DNA of 64,000 bases, taken from NCBI GenBank assembly GCA_944989445.1, contig CALYLW010000041.1, forward strand, positions 2,009,399-2,073,398, given 5' to 3'. Below are positions 1 through 10,950 of the stretch, in pieces; positions within the stretch are counted from its first letter, which is position 1, and every line of letters begins with the position of its first letter. The notes under the pieces were generated by a model. The model saw only the letters and a list, made by a program, of their open reading frames with translations. It did no database searches and had not been told where the DNA came from. This DNA is from Ampullaceana balthica. Its lineage: Eukaryota > Mollusca > Gastropoda > Lymnaeidae. Position numbers and translations under genes: made by a program.

Positions 1-289
1 TGGGCGAGGGCGGGAGATTTCGATACCTAACCTGGATTTGGGCTGTTGGGGGTGCTCATGATGACGGGATGTTTTGTCGAAGTCTGGGTTCCATTACGTG
101 ATTACTGCATCAGGATATACACAAATAAAAGAAAGGGAAGGTTCCAGAACGGCCCACGGGCGTGTCCTTGTTGTGTGTCCCATCGGGAAATTGCTGTTTC
201 TATGGCGTGTTCATGACACTTTTTTTATGGTTGGGGGGGGGGTGTCCTTCTAGGCCATGCTACCGCTGGTTGTTACATTCACGTGGATG
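1..289. other. Stretch without recognised gene
   Basis: The sequence is G/T-rich with a run of about ten G near 232-242. No ORF, RNA gene or repeat boundary was recognised. It leads into the degenerate edge of the 44-bp array. Confidence 0.5.
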
Positions 290-1335
290 TTCGGTGTTTA
301 TCCTGTAGTGGATCTTAGAGGAATTTCTTTGCATGGGATGGTAATCCTACAGTGGATCGAGGTCAAGTTTCTATGTTAAAGGTTGTTTATCCTAGGATGG
401 ATCTTGGTGGAAATGATGTGCTGGGGTATTTATCCTAAGTTGGATCTTTGAAGACATTCAATGTGGGAGGTGTGATTTTATCCGTGGTGAATCGTGAAGG
501 CGATTAAATGCTGGGGGTATTTATTCTATGGTGGGTCTTGGTGGCGATTCAATGCTGAGGTTATTTATTCTATGGTGGATCTTGGTCGCGATTCAATGCT
601 GGGGGTATTTACAGAGGCGTTACTAGGGTTGGTGTCACCCGGGGCGGTAGCCCATGGTGTCACCCCCTCACGACTTAACCCATAGAAATCCTCCGATTTT
701 TCCAGTGCCAAATAACGGGAACATAGAGGATTTTACATGTTGGTGTCACCCCCCTGATGGTGTCACCCGGGGCGGTCCGCCCCCACCGCACCCCCCTAGT
801 GACGCCACTGGGTATTTATTCAATGGTGGATCTTGGTGGCGATTCAATGCGGGGGGTATTTATTCTATGGTGGATCTTGGTGGCGATTCAGGGCTGGGGG
901 TATTTATTCTATGGTGGATCTTGGTGGCGATTCAATGCTGGGGGTATTTATTCTATGGTGGATCTTGGTGGCGATTCAGTGCTGGGGGTATTTATTCTAT
1001 GGTGGATCTTGGGGGCGATTCAGTGCCGGGGGTATTTGTTCTATGGTGGATCTTGGTGGCGATTCAATGCTGGGGGTATTTATTCTATAGTGGATCTTGG
1101 TGGCGATTCAATGCTGGGGGAATTTATTCTATGGTGGATTTTGGTGGCGATTCAATGCGGGGGGGGGGTATTTATTCTATGGTGGATCTTGGTGGCGATT
1201 CAATGCTGGGGGAATGTATTCTATGGTGGATTTTGGTGGCGATTCAATGCGGGGGGGGGTATTTATTCTATGGTGGATCTTGGTGGCGATTCAGTGCTGG
1301 GGGTATTTATTCTATGGTGGATCTTGGTGGACAGA
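290..1335. repeat. 44-bp minisatellite
   Basis: The units read roughly TATTTATTCTATGGTGGATC followed by a TTGGTGGCGATTC segment and a G-run. Unit starts at 857, 901 and 945 give the 44-bp period. Copies from about 290 to 500 are heavily diverged, while those from 811 to 1335 are nearly uniform apart from G-run length (5 to 9 G). Because 44 is not a multiple of 3, each frame cycles through all three phases and stays open for up to 241 codons. These overlapping frames (654-1379, 757-1341, 833-1090, 1097-1426) are by-products of the array. The array is interrupted by a hAT MITE at 612-810. Confidence 0.95.
612..810. mobile_element. Non-autonomous hAT element (MITE) with 8-bp TSD
   Basis: The left end reads CAGAGGCGTTACTAGGG. 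The reverse complement of the right end reads CAGTGGCGTCACTAGGG, giving 17-bp terminal inverted repeats with two mismatches. Both sides are flanked by the direct 8-bp repeat GGTATTTA (604-611 and 811-818), the target duplication size of hAT transposons. The target is the TATTTATT segment of the 44-bp minisatellite, so the array existed before the insertion. The interior carries two copies of a GGTGTCACCCGGGGCGGT motif (631 and about 768). No transposase is encoded. One caution: the array unit itself contains GGTATTTA, but its presence on both sides with an otherwise intact unit phase favours a true duplication. Confidence 0.85.
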
Positions 1336-2419
1336 CAATGAGGGGTCGTGTTCGTGCGGGGCATTTGAAATTTTGTTAATTGTGTGCTCAGTATTCGTAC
1401 ATAAACTTGATAATTTGATGAAATAAGTAGATGGCATTTTATCTTATTACACACATCACGATTGACTCATGGTAAATTTCACATTGTTTCTTATCAATGT
1501 TAAAGGATCTCCCACATCTATATTTTACCAGTGCTCATTTCGCCTTAAAATCCTTCTATAATTAAGGCCTTAAAATTAAAATACCTTACCATTACATTAG
1601 ACTTTTAACACAAATTTGGTTTAAACTTGAATAAGTTAATCTAAAATAATACATTAAAGGGGTTTTATAAAGGATACATTATTTATATATGTTTTAATGC
1701 TCTTTTGGTTGAAAATCATCTTTCAACCCACAATGTCAACCAAAAAAAATGTTAACACCAGCTCTCCCATTGCCCATTTTTCTTAACTCTATTTTATTTC
1801 AATTTCCAGAACCTGGTTAGGAAATGGAATCCCGGCCTCCGAGAAGCGTTCTTAATTTAATACGCGTTTGGCTAAAAGTTTGTGCTGAAGGCGAGGTAAA
1901 CTCTGAGAACTCATCTTCTCGCCCCTATTTGAGGCGTGCTGGCCCAGGGGTGAAGACGGCCGTGATCACGGGTAAGATGTGAGTTACAGTAGGGTAGGAA
2001 AGACCCAGAAAGTCCGGGATATACCGGGACTGACTTCTTAATTGAGATTAAATGTATTGTTGTCTTTTTTTTTGAAGGTAAAAAGTAAAAACCCATTTAG
2101 ACACGTCCAATTTTGTTATATAAAATACTTTTAATATCCTCTTTTGTTGTGGTGTTTTTTCGAAACAAAGATTCGCGGTGATGTGTAGCTTAGTGTTAGT
2201 CATGTGTTGTCCCATGAGTACAGAGTTAGCGCAACCTGGGGTATTCCGAGACTCTTGGCGCCCAAATCCTAAAGAAACATACGATTTTTTCAAAACCCCT
2301 TAAATTACGGGTTAAAATACCGTATGTATAAAGTTTGATTTTAAAAGTATTCAAAATTCAACATAAAATTCTTTGAATTATATATATATTATATACATTG
2401 TAACCTTGTTATTCTATCC
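1336..2419. other. Stretch without recognised gene
   Basis: The sequence is mostly AT-rich, with a GC-richer patch at about 1810-2040. Minus-strand frames at 1911-2293 (61 and 81 codons) have no recognisable domain. Nothing further can be supported. Confidence 0.5.
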
Positions 2420-2610
2420 TCTCTTGTTTCAAGGTTTAATTATTTAACTAATGGTGTTCCTCTTGTCAATTTTGAAAATTCTCAGGTAATGAATATTGAA
2501 GCTATTTTTAAAAATTGTTATAGTTTATCAATGTTTTCTTTTATAGATTGCCATACAGAAGATGGATATTCTAGTATACTATAGGGCTCACCGAAGTAAA
2601 GTAGCATTTT
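2420..2610 (-). pseudogene. LINE reverse transcriptase C-terminal fragment
   Basis: Read on the minus strand, this segment encodes in a broken frame a peptide with LEYPSSVWQSIKENIDKL and later KLTRGTPLVK, then LNLETRE. That matches the thumb region of CR1/Jockey-type LINEs, where the usual pattern is LEYASxVWDPxTKxDIxKLE. It parallels the better-preserved minus-strand copy at 40044-41080, which carries SSVWDPTTKEDFDKL. Stops and frameshifts are present, and only about 60 residues are covered. Family assignment is by recall. Confidence 0.6.
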
Positions 2611-2782
2611 ATTTTTTATATTCTTATTAAAGTTGTAAAATATATTTATGTAAATATGTTTGAGGGTTACTGAACATTCAAAGACTCTCTAAAAAGCATA
2701 AACAGATTAGAGCATTTTCAGTTGAAAAAGATTTATTGTGTTTTTTTATAAAATAAAAAATAAAAAATGTCCAATTCCACGT

Positions 2783-2960
2783 AAGTAACAAAGCATTATT
2801 TAATCACATTTAAGTAACAAAGCATTATTTAATCACATTTAAGTAAAAAAGCATTATTTAATCACATTTAAGTAACAAAGCATTATTTAATCAATTTTAA
2901 GTAACAAAGCATTATTTAATCACATTTAAGTAACAAAGCATTATTTAATCACATTTAAGT
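2783..2960. repeat. 29-bp tandem repeat
   Basis: About six copies of a unit beginning AAGTAACAAAGCATTATTTA and ending ATCACATTT. Starts at 2783 and 2812 give a 29-bp period. Copies are nearly identical, with single substitutions such as AAGTAAAAAA. Confidence 0.93.
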
Positions 2961-4610
2961 TGGAAGGCTGTGGAGGCATAACTTTATTTTGGTAACGTTC
3001 TGAAATTTTTTGATCATGTGACAGGTTTATAAATTTGGTTTAAAATCTTTTTTACGCAGTATCTAAAGCCTTTATACAGAAACCGCATTTTCTAAATACC
3101 AGCTACAACAGTTCTTCCACGGGCTCGGCTATTTTTCATGCTAATCGCTGCCATCCGCATATGGCTCTCTGTAGCATCCTACAATCAAGTTACCACAACT
3201 CTTGGCAACAATGCCTTGCGACTCGTCCTGTCTACAGGCCCCGTACATCACTCAGGTCTGAGTGCACGATTCACTTACCACATCCGTTGCGCCATTTCTT
3301 AATCTGATTTCACGATCGCATGCTTGTCCGAAAGGGCTGGCCTCGATTTGGAAATTAGGGCATGTGATTAATGGGGTCTCCGCAGCCGATGGGTCTGTCA
3401 GTGTATGCCGTCATAACTGTCGAGCAAGTGTTTGGGCGAGTTGAGAAATTGTGTTTGCGATGCGTTACTTTACAGACCTGGTCTTTGATTATGAGGACGC
3501 CAAGGGTTCTCAGAGTGATAAAAAAGAGGACGCCTGTTGCTCAATTGTTTACCGATTGGAAATTTTAAATGAATGATACTTAAGAAAACGACAGAGTGAT
3601 AAAGATTTATAATACCGTTGTTATGTGTGAAGATGACCTTAACCTTAGCTACACAACATTGCACACTAACATTTCTGTTTCTCTAATCTTTACCTTTTCG
3701 TCATCGTGGAGCAACAGTCGATCATCGTCGATGCCTGCGTCCCTTTCAGGACATTGGGCCGCCCACAAGAGTTCTCCAGGCATCTCTATCCTAAGCCAGA
3801 ATCTCCAGACTCCCCCGGGCGTGGTAAGCTTTTGTGTTGTTACTAGTGCGAGACTAATAAATGTCACTTCAATGATTTCTTTTGTTCGTTTTAAAAACGA
3901 ATTTTTATTGATGTGTGTGTTTAACATCTCAATTAAATTATTATAAAAAAAATACTTTAAACTTTAAATGTATCCAACTGTTTGCAACTCAATCTTTAAT
4001 ATTTTTTGAATAACTTCTTTGTAATAGTTTATAATTTAAGAACCTAATGTCTTCTCTATAAAAATAATCGCACTGATAATAAATTTGGTTTCAGGCATTT
4101 TCACCACAAATGTATGCGGGAAACACAGCAGTTGAACAATCTAGAGAAAGAGGCAAGGAAATCAAATTTTCTCATTCAGTTTTAAAATGCATCAACATAA
4201 TCATATTAGTTTGTGTCATTTATCAAAAAAGCACTTGGTCAATTTTAGCGTCTGACCAACACAAAAGAATTCACTTTTCTGCCACACAATAGAAACTCTC
4301 TTCCAAAAGCTCTAGAACCGGTTCCGGCCATAGACCTACATGGGCAGGGAGGGAACTCTAATCAACTAAAGAACCCGGGGACTAATACATCATAGTCTTC
4401 ACCGCGCGTGTTGACTTTACTGTTGACATTCGAATCAAGTAAACATCCCACGTCGCCTCCCCCAATACACTTTTTATATCCTCACATAGATCCCCCCCCC
4501 ACACACATGAACTCACCCCTCAGAAGGGCAGTCAAAGAAGAAGAAAAAAAGTTCACGGGATGTGCTATTTATTTTAGATCTTCGTGATAAATGGTGCCTT
4601 TCATAGTCAA
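2961..4610. other. Stretch without recognised gene
   Basis: The sequence has mixed composition. Short frames at 3262-3568, 3596-3946 and 4110-4292 overlap frames on the other strand, are 60-116 codons long, and match no family I recognise. No splice-bounded exon, tRNA or transposon terminus could be defended. Confidence 0.45.
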
Positions 4611-5606
4611 CTAGGGGCAAGTACCCGGCTTCGCCCAGGTTTAACAACAACAGCAACAACAACAAAAACAACAACAGCAACAAAACAACAAAAACAAACA
4701 ACAAAAACAAAACAACAACTACAACAACAACAGCAACAACAACAAAGCAACAACAACAAAACAACAACTATAAAACAACAACAGCAACAACAACAGCAAC
4801 AGCAACAACGACAAAACCAACAACAGAAACAGCAACAGCAACAAAACCACAAAAAAAACCACAACAAAAACAACAAAATCAACAACAAAATCAACAACAA
4901 AACAACTACAACAACAACAGCAACAAAAACAAAGCAACAACAACAAAACAACAACTACAACAGCAACAACAACAAAGCAATAACAACATGAAGGACATTG
5001 TCGTCGCAGGGCAAGGGATGTGGACAACAACACAACAGCAAAAACAACACAAAAGCAACAGCAGCAACAGCAACAGCAACAACAACAGCAACAACAACAG
5101 CAACAGCAACAACAACAAAAACAACAACAGCAACAACAACAAAAACAAAACAACAACAAAACATCAACAAAACATCAACAACAAAACAACAACAAAACAA
5201 CAACTACAACAACAACAGCAACAACAACAAATCAACAACAACAAAACAACAACTACAACAACAAAAGCAACAACAAAAGCAACAACAACAAAAAAATTAT
5301 TTTATGGCGATAATCGCCTTCTTGTTAATCTCGACACCAAAATGTTTATTATTTTGCGTCATTATTTTACGTCTTAATTTTCAATAATTTTTATTTTATA
5401 TAGCTCATATAGGGAAAAACTATATTTTGGGCCCCCGGCCCCCGGTATCTTATATATATGGAACGAAACCTGTTTAATAACCTTTCCGGTATAATTTTGT
5501 GTACGTGTACCAAATTTCACGTTATTTGGTTGTCTGGATCTTTAGTTATAAGGGAACAGACAGACGACGGACAGACAACAAATGCGTCTTATATATATAT
5601 AGAGAA
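4611..5606 (-). mobile_element. Non-autonomous Helitron with internal CAA array
   Basis: On the minus strand the element ends (4631 to 4611) with a hairpin-like segment, CCTGGGC-GAA-GCCGGG, then a short spacer and CTAG followed by T. This is the canonical Helitron 3' end. The presumed 5' end near 5606 reads TCTCTATATATATATAAG followed by GTCTGTCCG repeats, as in many invertebrate Helitrons. An internal block (GGGGGCCC, then CCCTATATGAGCTATATA) is shared with the Helitron at 30132-31167, supporting a common origin. About 650 bp of the interior is a CAA/CAG tract. No Rep/Hel ORF is present. The 5' boundary is less certain because no A precedes the TC. Confidence 0.65.
4640..5292. repeat. CAA/CAG low-complexity tract
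   Basis: This is a long imperfect trinucleotide tract dominated by CAA with interspersed CAG, AAA and ACT. It is interrupted once at about 4988-5030 by a unique stretch. The tract keeps many frames open on both strands (poly-Gln/Asn/Thr on plus, poly-Leu/Cys/Val on minus). These are not credible proteins because no flanking coding sequence exists and the tract lies inside a Helitron. Confidence 0.95.
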
Positions 5607-6082
5607 GCTGGCATGGTCCCCCTTGGGTTCATAGGTCAAAGTGATGATGTCAGATGAAGAAAACCCGGATTAGAAAAGGAATAACTTTTTTTTTAAATAA
5701 AGGGGAGTGGTGGATTCTGGCAATGACTCCGGCTTACTAAGTAAAAGAAGAACTTTTGTTTTATCTAGAAGCAACACGATGTTTTAGTTGCTTAAAAAAT
5801 ATTTTTTTAAATAATCCACAAATATTTTTATTAAATTTATTTTTTCATTTTATTAAAAAGTCTATAAATGTTATCAACGTTTCTCCTATTCTGATGATTA
5901 ATGTGCGATGCAAACGTACGTCGATCCTAGTTAAAAACCTAAAATGACTATCACATAGTTTCTTTTTAAAACTATATTTTCTAAAAAAAGTATGAAAGCA
6001 CATTACATACATTTGCGTTGGTGTGACACAATACTAGAGATCGCAGAATCAACGAGAAAATAAAAACGCGATTTCAGAGAGT
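5607..6082. other. Stretch without recognised gene
   Basis: AT-rich sequence. The 63-codon frame at 5756-5947 is rich in Phe, Leu, Ile and Asn, as AT-rich noise is. Nothing else was recognised. Confidence 0.5.
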
Positions 6083-6390
6083 AGGACGATGGTATGGAGG
6101 GGCATGACGTCAAAGTAGAAAGATGGTAGTATAGGAAGATGGTATGGAGGGGCATGACGTCAAAGTAGAAAGATGGTAGTATAGGAAGATGGTATGGAGG
6201 GGCATGACGTCAAAGTAGAAAGATGGTAGTATAGGAAGATGGTATGGAGGGGCATGACGTCAAAGTAGAAAGATGGTAGTATAGGAAGATGGTATGGAGG
6301 GGCATGACGTCAAAGTAGAAAGATGGTAGTATATGAAGATGGTATGGAGGGGCATGACGTCAAAGTAGAAAGATGGTAGTATATGACGAT
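6083..6390. repeat. 50-bp tandem repeat, six copies
   Basis: The motif GGTATGGAGGGGCATGACGT recurs at 6091, 6141, 6191, 6241, 6291 and 6341, exactly 50 bp apart. Each unit contains TGACGTCA, the palindromic cAMP-response (CRE) consensus. The last two units have ATATGA in place of ATAGGA. Copies are otherwise essentially identical, implying recent expansion. Confidence 0.96.
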
Positions 6391-6399
6391 GTTAGAGTG

Positions 6400-6896
6400 T
6401 AGCACGCTAAAGTACTAATGTGTAGTGGGTTGCTAAAGACTACCAGGTTTTTAAAGAGTAAAGGTATACTAAAGTGTATGGGTCTGCTATAGAGAAGCAG
6501 GATGCTTAAGACGTTCAGGATGCTAGACAATAGCAGGGGCTAAAGAGAATCAGGGTAACAAAGAATATCAGGATGCTAATTGATTTAGGATGTTAAAGAG
6601 TATCAGGATGCTAGACAGTATCAGGATGCTTAGAGTAACGAGATGCTAAAGAGTGTCAGGATGCTAGAGAGTATCAGGATGCTAGAGAGTAGCAGAGGCT
6701 AAAGAGAATCAGGATGCTAAAGAGATTTAGGATGCTAAAGAGCATCAGGATGCTAAGAGTAACGAGGTGCTAAAGATTGTCAGGATGCTAAAGACTATCA
6801 GGATGCTAGAGAGTAGCAGGGTGCTTGAAATTAACAGGGTGCTTAAAAGAGAATCAGGGTGCTAGAGAGTAGCAGGTTGCTAGAGAGTATCAGGAG
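6400..6896. repeat. Degenerate 17-20-bp tandem repeat
   Basis: Variants of AGGATGCTAAAGAGTATC recur throughout with base changes and small indels (for example AGGGTGCTAGAGAGTAGC). This is an old, eroded minisatellite directly downstream of the fresh 50-bp array. Unit length varies, so copy number is only approximate (about 25). Confidence 0.8.
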
Positions 6897-7636
6897 AAGC
6901 TCGCACGGCCAATAGAGCCAAGGTTAGCCAGCCCCCAAAAATCAATTCTGTGCTCAGGAATACAGTGGTAGCAATCACGTTCAGGACCGGACAAAGACAC
7001 GTGACGTCACCGCGGGGGTCCTAATGGAAATCTGGCATGGTGACCTAAAAAAAACTGTAGAAAAAAAACAACAACGAGGTTATGGCCCATTGAGGAGGCA
7101 TGTAACAAGCTGATGTCATAAAAGGAATGTTAACCATCTCCAGCATGTGACATTGCGTTTCATTGGGAGATGGAAATATTTATGAAAAACTAAGCTAAAA
7201 TTTACGAAACACGAAATTGTTAAACAGCAAAAATCTTTGTAATGGATTTAAGGAAAACTTAGTAATATTTAATTACGTACTACTTCACCCAAGAGGACAA
7301 TGTTTATAAGATGAGACGATGTATTTAGCCCCAGCAACTAATTACTGCTTTATTATAACTAGGTCAATCGCAGGTCACCGGGGGACATTATTTCAAACAT
7401 GTGAACATAAAAACTTAACGGAATAGTTTTAAAAGTGTTGCTTGAATTTCAACTCCTGTTAAAACTATCAATGAAAAACATGTATGATCTTGTCCGCGAC
7501 AATTCGGCTCCGAAAAGATTTCATCATTTTTCAGGCCCAACTTTTTTCTCAGAAGCTATAAACTTTATATTCTTTCACACTGTGAGAAGTACCGGTATTA
7601 GAGAAATATATAATGCGAGGAAGTCTTTAAAATAAA
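6897..7636. other. Stretch without recognised gene
   Basis: AT-rich sequence. The frame at 7435-7635 (66 codons) is unrecognised and ends at the boundary of the following Helentron-like element. No gene is supported. Confidence 0.5.
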
Positions 7637-8098
7637 ACAAACCCGTAAAAACAAAGTTTTTGACTATAAATCCCTTATATATGAGACATAACTAACAGTA
7701 TTGATTATTTTCAAACGCTACAAACATTGACAGACTGACACCGAGTGATGTCCCTTGTCTTTAATAAATGGGGGTGGGACTTGAGGGGGTGTCGACACGA
7801 CGGTCGGCGTCAACTCAAACTCACGTGGAAGTGGAAGAAAAAAACAATAACAAACCGTGAATTTGAATTACATACCTCATATAAGGATAAACTAAAAATG
7901 CATTAATTTAATTACGGTACGTTCGATCGATCTGAAATTTTGATACGATGCATTGTTAGGTTAGACGGGTCCGTGTGCCAAATTTCAGCTCGATCCAATC
8001 ACGGGAAGTGGGTCATTTTCGACTTTTGTTTTTCCGCCCGCCCGCCCAGCCCATGAGATGACGACAGAGACGGCCGCGAAGTTAATATAAGGGATTTA
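7637..8098 (-). mobile_element. Helentron-like non-autonomous element, single minus copy
   Basis: On the minus strand this begins AAATCCCTTATATTAACTTC (from about 8097). It ends with TATATAAGGGATTTATAG, the hairpin AAAAAC-TTT-GTTTTT, then ACGGGTTTG (to about 7637). The inverted relation between AAATCCCTTATAT and ATATAAGGGATTT, one at the 5' end and the other set back from the 3' end before a hairpin, matches the asymmetric inverted repeats described for Helentrons and their HINE/DINE-1 derivatives. It belongs to the same subfamily as the 62-63 kb copies. No coding capacity. Confidence 0.75.
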
Positions 8099-8469
8099 AA
8101 AATAACGTATGTCTCTATAACATGGTATTATTTGTTTACATCGTTTTGTACATCTTTTGTTTTATAGTGTGGGTTGCCGGGGAGGGGGGTGAAGTGCACT
8201 GATTTGAACCCAGGCGCTATCAAGCCAAAACACCTGAAGATATTTATCAAGGAACAGTATCCAGCAGAGACAACTAGACTGGCCGACGTTACAACGCACA
8301 GAGTTATCGTCCACTGGACTCAAAAACATTACTTTCTGGAATCACAATAAATGCGTTTACATTTGTATATAAGATTTATCTGAATTCAAGACGCTTATTC
8401 GATTTTAATGTCTGATAAACCATAGACAAGAAGTCTCCTGTGTTGATGTTAGCGACACGAATCTACGGA

Positions 8470-8690
8470 TTATGGCGACACAATACACGCATTACAGATT
8501 AAAAAGACACAATACACGCAGTTGCAGATTAAAAAGACACAATACACGTAGTTACAGATGAAAATGACACACTACGCACAGTTACAGATTAGAATGACAC
8601 TACGTGCAGTTACACATGAAAACGACGCACTATTCATAATTACATACAATACACTGCAAGACAATACAGTTACAGAGTGTAAGGACATGG
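8470..8690. repeat. Degenerate 29-30-bp tandem repeat
   Basis: CACAATACACGC followed by AGTTACAGATTAAAAAGA recurs from 8479, 8508 and 8538 onwards, with decreasing identity to the right. The short ORF at 8558-8767 lies within it and is not convincing. Confidence 0.8.
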
Positions 8691-8981
8691 AGCAGGCAAG
8701 CACAGATCAAAGAAACAGACGTAATAATACATTATTGATGTTAACAACTTGTACTTGTATCCGGTGATGGGACAAACAGTCGGCATCGGTAAAAAAAAAC
8801 ATCTTTAGGAATCGATGCCACCAGCTTGCGTAATGATGGTACCGTATTGGTACCACCCTTGGACTGAGAAGAAAATGTGTATAGGCAGTCACTGTGATTA
8901 CACTGCGCTGTTATTTAAAAACTATTATTTCAGCTCGGCGACGGAGGCGCTCAGAGGCGGAGAAAACACTTTTCTCGTTTT

Positions 8982-9564
8982 CAGCAACAGCATCATTTCA
9001 GCAACAGCATCATTTCAGCAACAGCATCATTTCAGCAACAGCATCATTTCAGCAACAGCATCATTTCAGCAACAGCATCATTTCAGCAACAGCATCATTT
9101 CAGCAACAGCATCATTTCAGCAACAGCATCATTTCAGCAACAGCATCATTTCAGCAACAGCATCATTTCAGCAACAGCATCATTTCAGCAACAGCATCAT
9201 TTCAGCAACAGCATCATTTCAGCAACAGCATCATTTCAGCAACAGCATCATTTCAGCAACAGCATCATTTCAGCAACAGCATCATTTCAGCAACAGCATC
9301 ATTTCAGCAACAGCATCATTTCAGCAACAGCATCATTTCAGCAACAGCATCATTTCAGCAACAGCATCATTTCAGCAACAGCATCATTTCAGCAACAGCA
9401 TCATTTCAGCAACAGCATCATTTCAGCAACAGCATCATTTCAGCAACAGCATCATTTCAGCAACAGCATCATTTCAGCAACAGCATCATTTCAGCAACAG
9501 CATCATTTCAGCAACAGCATCATTTCAGCAACAGCATCATTTCAGCAACAGCATCATTTCAGCA
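8982..9564. repeat. Perfect 17-bp minisatellite, about 34 copies
   Basis: The unit CAGCAACAGCATCATTT repeats with an exact 17-bp period and no variation seen across about 583 bp. Because 17 is not a multiple of 3 and the unit contains no stop in any plus frame, all plus frames translate to circular permutations of one 17-residue repeat (HHFSNSIISATASFQQQ). This creates the long ORFs at 8815-9696 (293 codons) and 8894-9601 (235 codons). On the minus strand one phase contains TGA, so it closes. Flanking sequence is not recognisably coding, so I treat the ORFs as artefacts of the repeat. Confidence 0.97.
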
Positions 9565-10120
9565 CGGAGGAGGGTGGGGTTATCTCCAAAAATGTATTTA
9601 GAATTTGTGCTACGTCGGTTGGACTTTTTTTTCACCTCTCACCTTCCTCAGCAAGGGTTCAAGGTAAAAGAATGTCAGCTTGTTAAACTGTGTTAATAAA
9701 TCCAAATACAATGCTGAAAACCTCCTCTAAAAATTATTGAAAAGCACGTGCTAGCAGCTAGGCAAAGTAATACGCTTAAAACTATTGGAATTCGTCAACT
9801 TAACAATTTCGAAAGTCAAAAGATGAAAATTAATAATATGAAGAACATAGTTTCTGGCCGCAGAGAGAGAGGAGATGAAAATTGACTAATAACATCAGGA
9901 AGTCATCATACATTAGGTTATCATATAGGGGACAGCAAGGATTACAATAATAAAATCGATAATTTAACTGAAATCGGTATTTAACAAGAGAGGTAGGAAG
10001 TACAAAGTTGCAATGACAATCGATAAGGAAGAAAAAACATGAATAAAACCAATGTTCTTATAACATATTAAGGATGTTGGGGTGGGAGCGCGGGGGAGGG
10101 GACAGGTCGTTGTAATGTCT
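9565..10120. other. Stretch without recognised gene
   Basis: AT-rich sequence between two minisatellites. No ORF or element terminus was recognised. Confidence 0.5.
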
Positions 10121-10124
10121 TCAC

Positions 10125-10950
10125 AGATTCATGGCACTCTCGTATTTGTTGGCCCTCCCCAACATGACACTCTGGTATTTGTTGGCCCTCCCCAACATGA
10201 CACTTCCGTATTTGTTGGCCCTCCCCAACATGACACTCTCGTATTTGTTGGCCCTCCACAACATGGCACTCTCGTATTTGTTGGCCCTCCCCAACATGAC
10301 ACTTCCGTATTTGTTGGCCCTCCCCAACATGACACTCTCGTATTTGTTGGCCCTCCACAACATGGCACTCTCGTATTTGTTGGCCCTCCCCAACATGACA
10401 CTCGTATTTATTGGCCCTCCCCAACATGGTACTCTCGTATTTGTTGGCCCTCCCCAACATGGCACTCTCGTATTTGTTGGCCCTCCACAACATGGAACTC
10501 TCGTATTTGTTGGCCCTCCCCAACATGACACTCTCGTATTTGTTGGCCCTCCACAACATGGCACTCTCGTATTTGTTGGCCCTCCCCAACATGACACTTC
10601 CGTATTTGTTGGCCCTCCCCAACATGACACTCTCGTATTTGTTGGCCCTCCACAACATGGCACTCTCGTATTTGTTGGCCCTCTCCAACATGACACTCGT
10701 ATTTATTGGCCCTCCCCAACATGGTACTCTCGTATTTGTTGGCCCTCCCCAACATGACACTCTGGTATTTGTTGGCCCTCCCCAACATGACACTCGTATT
10801 TGTTGGCCCTCCCCAACATGGTACTCTCGTATTTGTTGGCCCTCCCCAACATGGCACTCTCGTATTTGTTGGCCCTCCACAACATGGAACTCTCGTATTT
10901 GTTGGCCCTCCCCATCATGGCACTCTCGTATTTGTTGGCCCACCCATAAA
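10125..10950. repeat. 33-bp minisatellite with higher-order pattern, about 25 copies
   Basis: The unit contains CATGACACTCTCGTATTTG and TTGGCCCTCCCCAA. Starts at 10151 and 10184 give a 33-bp period, and three shorter units carry CACTCG. Because 33 is a multiple of 3 and stops are rare, overlapping frames stay open on both strands (for example 10131-10757 plus and 10068-10943 minus), giving 11-residue repeats such as TLVFVGPPQHG or ESAMLWRANKY. Variant positions (ACACTTCCG, ACACTCTGG, GGTACTCTC, GGAACTCTC, CCAC versus CCCC) recur in blocks. Units 6-10 match units 15-19, a roughly nine-unit higher-order repeat. Confidence 0.95.

Noticed and set aside
2783..2960. CRISPR-like array
   Set aside because: The 29-bp units are directly tandem without distinct spacers and the genome is eukaryotic.
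4584..5387. Poly-Gln/Asn proteins in the CAA tract
   Set aside because: Several overlapping frames on both strands are open only because of the trinucleotide composition, and the tract lies inside a Helitron.
8815..9696. 293-codon ORF as a Gln/His/Ser-rich protein
   Set aside because: The frame is produced entirely by a 17-bp satellite without plus-strand stops, and flanking codons show no domain or start context.
10068..10943. 291-codon minus-strand repeat protein
   Set aside because: Other frames of the same 33-bp array are also open, including on the plus strand, so openness carries no coding signal.
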